DNA from: Gilliamella sp. App6-5
GTDB taxonomy: Bacteria; Pseudomonadota; Gammaproteobacteria; Enterobacterales; Orbaceae
Length of the DNA stretch: 33,475 nucleotides
Assembly: GCF_001690525.1 (NCBI RefSeq)
Contig: NZ_LZGT01000092.1
Span: forward strand, 1-33,475
Reading direction: 5' to 3'
A program made the position numbers and the translations under genes. Shown here one piece after another: positions 26,706 to 33,475 of this stretch. The first letter of the stretch is position 1, and the number at the start of each line of letters is the position of its first letter. Below the pieces are notes generated by a model. It did not search any database, was not told where the DNA came from, and saw nothing but the letters and a program-made list of their open reading frames with translations.

Positions 26706-26737
26706 AAATAGTGTCCATAATAAAATGGACGCTATTT
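26706..26737. terminator. bidirectional terminator between yciH and tmaR
   Basis: AAATAGTGTCCAT pairs with ATGGACGCTATTT over 13 positions with one wobble and a 6-base loop, between two convergent genes. Confidence 0.75.
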
Positions 26738-26752
26738 ATAATATAATCAATA

Positions 26753-27073
26753 TTAATTAGATCGATAGCTACGCATTTTTTTGCTAATTTCGCGGCGCTC
26801 TTTAGATATTTCGGCGTTTTTGATAATATAATCATCAACACGATCATCATAATCACTTTTCATATTCGCAATAATCGCTTGAAGCTCTTCGTAAGTCATA
26901 TCTGGTTTAATATATTCACTTAAGTTTTCAAGTAAGAGTACGCGTTTTTGGTTATCACGAATTTTTTTCTCATTGTCCGATATTTCACGCTTTAATTTAT
27001 TTAAACGACGTGATAGACGAATATATTCTAATACATCTTGAAATGATGATGCGCTTGCTTTTTCCTTGTCCAT
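26753..27073 (-). CDS. tmaR: TmaR (YeeX), pole-localising regulator
   Basis: 106 residues, nearly all coiled coil. It follows E. coli YeeX/TmaR from residue 10 to 102: [60 protein letters not shown]. In E. coli TmaR clusters at a cell pole and sequesters PTS enzyme I. GGGG lies 8 bases before the start. It is monocistronic and convergent with yciH. Confidence 0.93.
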   Translation of the reverse strand: MDKEKASASSFQDVLEYIRLSRRLNKLKREISDNEKKIRDNQKRVLLLENLSEYIKPDMTYEELQAIIANMKSDYDDRVDDYIIKNAEISKERREISKKMRSYRSN

Positions 27074-27243
27074 CTATAACCCCTTATCTTAAAAAATGGA
27101 AAATAAACTTTCACCAATTATATACTAATAATTTTTGTAGGTCATATTAATTATATTTTAAACATAGATGATATATAGGAATTGCTCGCGTTGTTGTAAT
27201 TTGAGAAACAACGGTAATTGATACACATAAAAAAAACAAAACA

Positions 27244-28135
27244 ATGCGTTATCACAGACAAGCGATATGTCGCTTCCGTCATAAAGAAAAAATCACCGTG
27301 CCTCATTTGGCAAAACGCTTTATGGTCAGTCGTCCGACTATTTATAATGTTCCCAAAAAAGCCTGTTTGAGGCTATTTATCCCTTTAACCAGTAAGAAAA
27401 ATGTTATAAAACCGTCAATTATGGTATTAAATGTCTGCAAATAAATTAAGACAGTAAGTTAAATGTTCACTTTTTAGATTGTATTTTTTGTAAAAAATAT
27501 TCAGGATTCTATACCGTTTCGCGATTAATTGAGACTTCACGGTATTTATTTATTAAATTGCGTGATAACCAGCGTATCAATCAAATATTCATAAAATCGT
27601 TGACTCTCAAACGAATGGGAAAGCTGAAAGAGATAGGTAATTGAGTGAAGATGCGATGTTCACTTTTCAAGTTATATTTTTGTAAAAAATATTCAGGATT
27701 CTATACCGTTTCGCGATTAATTGAGGCTTCATGGTATTTATTAGATTGAGTGATAATCAGCGTATCAATCAAATATTCACGCAATCGGTTTGCCCTTAAA
27801 TGAATGGAAAAGCTGAAAGAGATAGGTAATTGAGTGAAGATATGATGTTCACTTTTCAAGTTATATTTTTGTAAAAAATATTCAGGATTCTATACCGTTT
27901 CGCGATTAATTGAGGCTTCATGGTATTTATTAAATTGAGTGATGATCAGCGTATCAATCAAATATTCACGCAATCGGTTTGCCCTTAAATGAATGGGTAA
28001 GCAGCAAAAGACGTGCTTTCATGGTGATGTGGCATAATAAGCAAATATTTTAAGATTCTAAAGATAGGAAACAAAAATTTAAGCGATTTCTTCATTTTTA
28101 TAATACGGTTAAACCGCATAAAGCGATTTCCTACA
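27244..28135 (+). pseudogene. degraded IS481-like transposase
   Basis: Pieces of one DDE transposase remain in order. An N-terminal HTH (TVPHLAKRFMVSRPTIYN, around 27290-27350) comes first. The DDE-region motif SQTNGKAER follows near 27612-27638. The C-terminal RFLHFYNTVKPHKAIS lies at about 28083-28130. Stops and frameshifts lie between them, so no product can be made. The middle part is tandemly triplicated (27463-28000). The first 66 codons are open but end in unrelated residues. Family assignment to IS481 rests on the QTNGKAER and TVKPHKAI motifs and is not certain against other rve families. Confidence 0.65.
27463..28000 (+). repeat. tandem triplication, unit about 190 bp
   Basis: Three head-to-tail copies start at 27463, 27656 and 27845 (units of 193 and 189 bases, the third partial, about 155). 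Each carries ATGTTCACTTTT, then TAAAAAATATTCAGGATTC and TTTCGCGATTAATTGAG. Copies 2 and 3 are nearly identical while copy 1 differs at many sites, so the second duplication is more recent than the first. Confidence 0.9.
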
Positions 28136-28268
28136 GATGATATTTTGCATGTCAGCTATTTTGTGTATGAGTTGTTTTAAAAGCAGAAGTTACTTTCAAA
28201 TTTTTTATTTAAATATTATTTCCCATGCAAAATTGACTTATAAAATAAGATAAAAATAAAAACAACTA

Positions 28269-28297
28269 TTAAGAATTAGTACAAAGTATTGTACAAT
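28269..28297 (+). promoter_or_regulatory. accD: probable accD promoter
   Basis: TTAAGA (28269-28274) and TACAAT (28292-28297) with 17 bases between, followed by the discriminator AGACGC. GTACAA/TTGTAC (28280-28295) forms a small inverted repeat over the -10. Confidence 0.5.
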
Positions 28298-28338
28298 AGA
28301 CGCAAATTTGTAAAGAGTGCCAGAATGAGAGATTCATA

Positions 28339-29229
28339 ATGAGCTGGATTGAAAAAATTCTTAGTAAAAATAATATATCGTCGGATCATAAAAAGGCGAA
28401 TATTCCAGGCGGTGTGTGGACTAAATGTAGTAACTGTGAACAAGTCATTTATCAAGCTGAACTTGATCTTAATTTGGAAGTTTGTCCAAAATGCGATCAC
28501 CATATGCATATTCCTGCCCGTGTGCGTTTATATCGTTTTTTAGACGAGGGTTCGGATGTCGAAATCGGTACCGATCTTATGCCTAAAGATATCTTAAAAT
28601 TTAAAGATACTAAAAAATATAAAGATCGTTTAACTGCCGCACAAAAAGAGACTCACGAAAAAGAAGCGATGGTTGTAATGAAGGGAACATTGTTTGGCGT
28701 TCCTGTCGTGGTAGCTTGTTTTGAGTTTGCGTTTATTGGTGGTTCAATGTCTTCTGTTGTTGGTGCATTATTCACTCGTGCAGCAGAGCAAGCCATTGCA
28801 GATAAATGCCCTTTAATTTGTTTTTCAACAAGTGGTGGGGCGCGCATGCAAGAAGCGCTATTTTCATTAATGCAAATGGCAAAAACCAGTGCTATTCTTG
28901 CTAAAATGCAAGATGAAGGTTTACCTTATATTTCAGTAATGACCGATCCTACAATGGGAGGGGTATCAGCAAGTTTAGCAATGCTGGGGGATATTAATAT
29001 AGCTGAACCTAAAGCGCTAATTGGTTTTGCTGGGCCGCGAGTGATTCAACAAACTGTTCGTGAAATATTGCCAGAAGGGTTTCAACGTAGTGAGTTTTTA
29101 CTTGAAAAAGGTGCAATTGATATGATTATTCATCGTAAAGATATGCGCCCTAAAATTGCAAGTTTAATCACAAAATTAATGAAACTGCCTGATCCTTTTA
29201 ATGATGTTGCTCTTAACGAGACAGTTTGA
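28339..29229 (+). CDS. accD: acetyl-CoA carboxylase carboxyltransferase subunit beta
   Basis: 296 residues. With AccA it moves the carboxyl group from biotin to acetyl-CoA, the first committed step of fatty acid synthesis. The N-terminal zinc finger has C30, C33, C49 and C52. The crotonase-type core shows [32 protein letters not shown] and [21 protein letters not shown] lies 9 bases before the ATG. It begins the accD-folC-dedD-cvpA-purF cluster known from E. coli. Length is normal (E. coli 304). Confidence 0.97.
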   Translation: MSWIEKILSKNNISSDHKKANIPGGVWTKCSNCEQVIYQAELDLNLEVCPKCDHHMHIPARVRLYRFLDEGSDVEIGTDLMPKDILKFKDTKKYKDRLTAAQKETHEKEAMVVMKGTLFGVPVVVACFEFAFIGGSMSSVVGALFTRAAEQAIADKCPLICFSTSGGARMQEALFSLMQMAKTSAILAKMQDEGLPYISVMTDPTMGGVSASLAMLGDINIAEPKALIGFAGPRVIQQTVREILPEGFQRSEFLLEKGAIDMIIHRKDMRPKIASLITKLMKLPDPFNDVALNETV

Positions 29230-29235
29230 TTGAGT

Positions 29236-30507
29236 ATGCAAAACCAACAACCGAATGCCATGTCAGATCTAAAGACATGGCTTTGTTATTTAGAGCAATT
29301 ACATCCCACAACCATCGACTTAGGTTTAGAACGTGTAAGGACGGTAGCTAAGCATCTTAATTTATTACAACCAGCACCATATGTTTTTACTGTTGCAGGC
29401 ACCAATGGTAAAGGAACAACTTGCCGAACACTTGAAATGATATTGCTTGAGGCAAACTTACAAGTTGGTGTTTATAGTTCTCCTCATTTATTACGTTTTA
29501 CTGAACGAGTACGTATTAATAATCAAGAATCAAGTGAACAAGAAACAGTAAAAGCCTTTGTTGAAATAGAAAAGGCCAGAGGTGATATATCACTGACTTA
29601 TTTCGAATATGCAACTCTGGCTGCGCTTTATCAATTTAAACAAGCAAAATTAGATGTTGTGATATTAGAAGTTGGTCTTGGCGGGCGGCTTGATGCAACC
29701 AATATTGTTGATGCCGACATTGCTGTCGTGACAACTATTGGTATCGATCATGTTGATTATTTAGGTGATACCCGTGAAAGCATCGGGCGTGAAAAAGCAG
29801 GTATTTTTAAAACTAAAAGTATTGCTATTGTTGGTGAACCAGACATGCCCAAATCCATTTTAAATGTGGCTAACTCAGTCAAAATCCCGCTTTATGTGGT
29901 AAATTGTGACTGGCATTATCAACAAGTTAACAAAGATTCATGGTTGTTTCAATCGCTAATAAAACAATATAACCGCTTACCTATTACCAATGTTCCCTTG
30001 GCGAATGCTGCAACTGCCATTGCCGCTTTAAGTTATTCATCACTTAAAATAACACAAGACGAAATAACTAAAGGATTGACAAAATCTAATTTAACAGGGC
30101 GTTTTCAAATTATTCAAAGATCACCACTTGTGATCCTCGATGTAGCACATAATCCACACGCAGCAGTTTATTTAACTCAACAATTAGAAAAACTAAAAGC
30201 CGAATATCTAAATGTTGGTAAAGTTAGATTTGTTGTTGGTATGCTTAAGGATAAAGATATTAAAAGTACTTTATCCATTTTAAAAGGTGACAAGTGGTAT
30301 TGTGCTTCTCTTTATGGCGAACGAGGTTGTCGTGCTGAGTTGTTAGAACAACACTTGTTAAATAAAGGTGAGCTTGATGTATCAACATTTGATACAGTAT
30401 CTAAGGCTTATCAAAAGGCAATACAAGAGGCTAAAGAAGAAGATATTATCGTGGTATGTGGCTCATTTCATACTGTATCTGATGTTTTAGCTGAAATTGA
30501 GCGTTAA
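29236..30507 (+). CDS. folC: dihydrofolate synthase / folylpolyglutamate synthase
   Basis: About 423 residues. Mur-ligase-type enzyme that makes dihydrofolate and adds glutamates to folate. The P-loop is VAGTNGKGTTCRTLE; VGVYSSPHLLRFTERVRI, VILEVGLGGRLDATNIV and SIGREKAGIFK follow E. coli FolC, and the C-terminal domain has VILDVAHNPHA. The ATG at 29236 is preferred. A TTG at 29230, directly after the accD stop, is an alternative that adds two residues. Spacing suggests translational coupling to accD. Confidence 0.96.
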   Translation: MQNQQPNAMSDLKTWLCYLEQLHPTTIDLGLERVRTVAKHLNLLQPAPYVFTVAGTNGKGTTCRTLEMILLEANLQVGVYSSPHLLRFTERVRINNQESSEQETVKAFVEIEKARGDISLTYFEYATLAALYQFKQAKLDVVILEVGLGGRLDATNIVDADIAVVTTIGIDHVDYLGDTRESIGREKAGIFKTKSIAIVGEPDMPKSILNVANSVKIPLYVVNCDWHYQQVNKDSWLFQSLIKQYNRLPITNVPLANAATAIAALSYSSLKITQDEITKGLTKSNLTGRFQIIQRSPLVILDVAHNPHAAVYLTQQLEKLKAEYLNVGKVRFVVGMLKDKDIKSTLSILKGDKWYCASLYGERGCRAELLEQHLLNKGELDVSTFDTVSKAYQKAIQEAKEEDIIVVCGSFHTVSDVLAEIER

Positions 30508-30519
30508 GCGAAATTAATT

Positions 30520-31101
30520 ATGGCGAACAATCAACAAATTAATTCAAAGAAGCAAAATAGAGTAAGAAATCGACTGGTAGGTTTTGCTACATTATTGCTT
30601 ATTATCGCAGCAATTGCTCCATGGATAATAACGGACAAATCCAACTTGCGCACTTCAACAACGCCTATTTTTCAGGCTGAAAGTGTGACTCAGAAAAATC
30701 AGAACGACGCACCATTCAATGGTGTTGATGATGAGTTTACTAATAATGTATCAGAGGTTCCTTACATACCTGATTCAGAGCAAAATGCAAGTACATTAGT
30801 TTTACCTGACATTGATGATGATGTTGATACCTCAACAACAATGAAGCCTTCAACATCACAACAAGAAACTAAACCTTATATGATCCAGCTTACTGCATTA
30901 AAAAATAAGCAAAAAATAGAAGAGTTAGTTGCGTTGTTAAGGTTAAATAATTATAGCGTTAGAACTCTACCTCAAAATCCAGAACCTAATCAGTTAATTA
31001 AGTTACAGGTTGGTCCTTATGCTAAAAAAGAGCAAGCAGAACAAGTTATTATTAACTTAAATAACCTAACAAAATTGAAAGGTATTATTATTGCTAATTA
31101 A
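30520..31101 (+). CDS. dedD: DedD, SPOR-domain cell division protein
   Basis: 193 residues. A short cytosolic N-terminus is followed by one membrane segment (about 19-36, LVGFATLLLIIAAIAPWII), a disordered linker and a C-terminal SPOR domain (about 118-193, KPYMIQLTALKNKQKIEELV to LKGIIIAN). SPOR domains bind glycan strands stripped of stem peptides at the septum; E. coli DedD supports constriction. It lies 12 bases after folC, the conserved place. Confidence 0.92.
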   Translation: MANNQQINSKKQNRVRNRLVGFATLLLIIAAIAPWIITDKSNLRTSTTPIFQAESVTQKNQNDAPFNGVDDEFTNNVSEVPYIPDSEQNASTLVLPDIDDDVDTSTTMKPSTSQQETKPYMIQLTALKNKQKIEELVALLRLNNYSVRTLPQNPEPNQLIKLQVGPYAKKEQAEQVIINLNNLTKLKGIIIAN

Positions 31102-31170
31102 TCGCTGTTCTATTTGTGTTGCAAACAATAATTAAAATAAAACATTTTTAATATAAAATTATGAGTTATT

Positions 31171-31659
31171 ATGATGAATTGGGTTGATTTTACTATTATT
31201 GGTGTGATTGCTTTTTCAGCATTAATTAGCATTGTGCGAGGTTTTGTGCGAGAAGCATTATCACTCATTAGTTGGATTTTAGCTTTTTTTATTTCCAGCC
31301 GATTTTATATCTATGTTACTGATTATTTAAATTATTTTGATAGCGATGTGATACGCATTGCTGTTGCGATTGTTATTCTTTTTGTAGCTACATTATTAGT
31401 TTGTGCAATTGTGTCTTATATTATTAGTCAATTAGTCCAAAAAACAGGATTATCAGGTACTGATCGTGTATTAGGTGTCTGTTTTGGCGTGCTACGTGGG
31501 ATTTTAGTTGTTGCGGCAGTCCTTTTTTTGATTGATACCTTTACGCCGTTATCTCAATCATCGTATTGGAAGCAATCGCAGCTAATCCCGCATTTTCATT
31601 TTATCATTCGTTGGTTTTTCGATTTTATACAACAGTCTTCTTCGTTTTTAGTCCGGTAA
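31171..31659 (+). CDS. cvpA: CvpA family membrane protein
   Basis: 162 residues with four membrane segments: WVDFTIIGVIAFSALISIVR, ALSLISWILAFFISSRFY, VAIVILFVATLLVCAIVSYI and VLGVCFGVLRGILVVAAVLF. E. coli CvpA was first found through colicin V production and purF-operon linkage and influences envelope tolerance; its biochemical role is unclear. ATGATG allows a start one codon later. It precedes purF by 18 bases, as in E. coli. Confidence 0.95.
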   Translation: MMNWVDFTIIGVIAFSALISIVRGFVREALSLISWILAFFISSRFYIYVTDYLNYFDSDVIRIAVAIVILFVATLLVCAIVSYIISQLVQKTGLSGTDRVLGVCFGVLRGILVVAAVLFLIDTFTPLSQSSYWKQSQLIPHFHFIIRWFFDFIQQSSSFLVR

Positions 31660-31677
31660 ATTTGAGGTAACCATAGT

Positions 31678-33195
31678 ATGTGTGGTGTTGTGGGTATTGT
31701 AGGATGTAGTGCTGTTAATCAATCTATTTATGATGCGTTGACTGTTTTACAACATCGAGGGCAAGATGCAGCAGGTATCGTGACTATTGATAATCAAAAT
31801 CGCTTTCGTTTACGCAAGGCGAATGGTTTGGTCAAAGATGTGTTTCAAGAACATCATATGCAACGATTGCAAGGTCATTTGGGGATAGGACATATTCGTT
31901 ATCCAACAGCGGGGAGTTCTAGCCCATCCGAAGCACAACCCTTTTATGTCAATTCACCTTATGGTATTGCGCTTGCTCATAATGGAAATCTAACCAATAC
32001 AGATGAGCTACGTAATAAAGTATTTGAACTTGCAAGGCGCCATATTAATACAAATTCCGACTCAGAGGTGTTACTCAATATATTTGCCAATGAACTTGAT
32101 AAGTTCCCCTCCTACCCATTGACTGCCAATAATATTTTTACCGCCATACATAATGTTCATAACATCATAAAAGGCGCATATGCTTGTGTAGCAATGATTA
32201 TTGGGCATGGTCTTGTCGCCTTTCGTGACCCTCATGGAATTCGTCCCTTAGTCATAGGTAAACGGGTGCTTGAGAATCAGAAAATTGAGTATATGGTTGC
32301 ATCTGAAAGCGTAGCTTTAGATATTCTTGATTTTGAGTTTATGCGTGATGTCCAGCCGGGCGAAGCAATTTATATTACTCAAGAAGGACAATTATATTCT
32401 CAGCAGTGTTCAGATAACCCACAATATTATCCGTGTATTTTTGAGTATGTTTATTTTGCAAGACCAGATTCATTGATGAATGGTGTATCGGTTTATCAAT
32501 CACGAATTTTAATGGGGCAAAAACTAGGACAAAAAATAGTAAAAGAGTGGAAAGATATTGATATTGATGTTGTCATTCCTATTCCCGAAACATCATGTGA
32601 TGCTGCGCTTGAAATTGCACGTATTTTAAATAAACCTTATCGGCAAGGATTTGTTAAAAATCGCTATGTTGGCCGCACGTTTATCATGCCGGGGCAAAGA
32701 GCACGGAAATTGTCAGTAAGAAGGAAACTCAATGCTAACCGTATTGAATTTGAAGGTAAAAATGTCTTATTAGTTGATGATTCCATAGTGCGAGGCACAA
32801 CCTCAAAAGAAATTCTTGACATGGTTCGTTCAGTTGGTGCCAAAAAAGTCTATTTAGCGTCTGCAGCACCAGAAATTAGACATCCAAATGTTTATGGGAT
32901 CGATATGCCAGTTGCCAGTGAACTTATTGCTTATAATCGAACGGTTGATGAAATCGCTAAAGATATTGGTGCTGATAAGCTCATTTTTCAAAGCTTATCT
33001 GATTTAGTTGATTCAATCACAGTACAAAATCCAAACATACATCATTTAGAGTGCTCTGTTTTTGATGGAAAATATGTTACTGAAGGAATTGATGATAACT
33101 ATTTGACATTATTAGAACAAAAAAGAAGTGAAAGTAAAAAACCTCCAGCTTGTAAAGAGTCAGAAAACTTAGAGATTTATAATGAAGAGCAATAA
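31678..33195 (+). CDS. purF: amidophosphoribosyltransferase
   Basis: 505 residues (E. coli 505). First committed enzyme of purine synthesis: PRPP plus glutamine to phosphoribosylamine. The nucleophile is Cys2, exposed when Met1 is removed (CGVVGIVG). Glutaminase residues are in GHIRYPTAG and [10 protein letters not shown]. The PRPP loop is [13 protein letters not shown] (363-375). TGAGGTAA precedes the start at 12 bases. No PurR box matching the consensus was found in front of cvpA by eye. The remaining 280 bases of the window after it are AT-rich, with only a weak 5-bp hairpin (33236-33248), and no gene is seen. Confidence 0.97.
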   Translation: MCGVVGIVGCSAVNQSIYDALTVLQHRGQDAAGIVTIDNQNRFRLRKANGLVKDVFQEHHMQRLQGHLGIGHIRYPTAGSSSPSEAQPFYVNSPYGIALAHNGNLTNTDELRNKVFELARRHINTNSDSEVLLNIFANELDKFPSYPLTANNIFTAIHNVHNIIKGAYACVAMIIGHGLVAFRDPHGIRPLVIGKRVLENQKIEYMVASESVALDILDFEFMRDVQPGEAIYITQEGQLYSQQCSDNPQYYPCIFEYVYFARPDSLMNGVSVYQSRILMGQKLGQKIVKEWKDIDIDVVIPIPETSCDAALEIARILNKPYRQGFVKNRYVGRTFIMPGQRARKLSVRRKLNANRIEFEGKNVLLVDDSIVRGTTSKEILDMVRSVGAKKVYLASAAPEIRHPNVYGIDMPVASELIAYNRTVDEIAKDIGADKLIFQSLSDLVDSITVQNPNIHHLECSVFDGKYVTEGIDDNYLTLLEQKRSESKKPPACKESENLEIYNEEQ

Positions 33196-33475
33196 ACGAT
33201 AATAATTATTGTAAATGACAAAAATATTATATAAAGACATGGAATGTCATGTGTATGTCATTTTTAACCATTTAAATAATTTTTTCAGTTTATTATCTAT
33301 AATTTTTTCCAGACTATCAATATAAATAGGAATATCCTACAATTAACTCCCTACATTTGATTAATAAAAAATTTAACTTGGTATTATGTTTACCTAGCTC
33401 ACTAAAAATTAACATTAATCAATATGAATTAAAATTAATTAAAATTTTGATTTATAATGATAAATAATAAAACAA

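Noticed and set aside
27244-27444. Stand-alone 66-aa DNA-binding protein.
   Set aside because: The HTH part is the N-terminus of a transposase whose later motifs appear downstream in broken frames, so it is an IS remnant.

Overview
The window looks like a low-GC gammaproteobacterial chromosome of the Orbaceae type (Gilliamella or a close relative). Gene content and order are E. coli-like (yejABEF, tmk-holB, pyrF-yciH, accD-folC-dedD-cvpA-purF), the DNA is very AT-rich, and an E. coli-type I-E CRISPR-Cas system is present. The genus is an inference from these features, not a search result.

Layout. Positions 1-1670 hold the 3' part of an IS3-type transposase, a ClbS/DfsB-like protein and a small helix-hairpin-helix protein. 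Positions 1755-4810 hold cas3 on the minus strand. A degenerate one-spacer CRISPR with a leader-like sequence lies downstream of cas3, and a 20-bp near-identical repeat flanks the whole unit. Positions 5058-10864 are the yejABEF peptide/microcin ABC importer operon. Next come an exported orphan protein (10949-11812) and a frdC-frdD pair without frdAB (minus strand, 11882-12648). Positions 12944-13482 are a regulatory stretch described below. Positions 13511-19424 are the Cascade and adaptation genes casA-casB-cas7-cas5-cas6e-cas1-cas2, followed by a leader and a two-repeat array whose third repeat is cut after 7 bases. Then come tmk-holB, a three-gene MBOAT/SGNH surface O-acylation cassette (21729-25626), pyrF-yciH, tmaR, a degraded IS481-like element with a triplicated 190-bp unit, and accD-folC-dedD-cvpA-purF.

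Main discovery. Between frdC and casA there is what looks like a CreA/CreR-type degenerate crRNA gene on the minus strand. It has its own promoter, one degenerate I-E repeat that keeps the hairpin and the 5' handle, a short 21-nt spacer, and a hairpin-plus-T-tract end that imitates the second repeat. The first 15 nt of the spacer match a site 95 bp away, in the promoter region in front of the cas operon, at 14 of 15 positions. The single mismatch is at position 6, which Cascade flips out and tolerates. The site is preceded by AAG, the canonical E. coli I-E PAM. This predicts that Cascade, guided by this RNA, binds without full R-loop formation and represses whatever starts at about 13147: a folded ~100-nt RNA, a 58-aa basic ORF with a strong ribosome binding site, and then casA. 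It could be cas autoregulation, or a CRISPR-guarding toxin-antitoxin pair with the folded RNA or small ORF as toxin. The sequence alone does not decide between them.

How the parts fit. The CRISPR system has very few spacers and its nuclease-helicase gene cas3 lies 8.8 kb from the Cascade genes, across housekeeping genes. A system with so little spacer memory that still carries intact cas genes and a self-directed guide is what one would expect if the guide has a regulatory or addictive role of its own.
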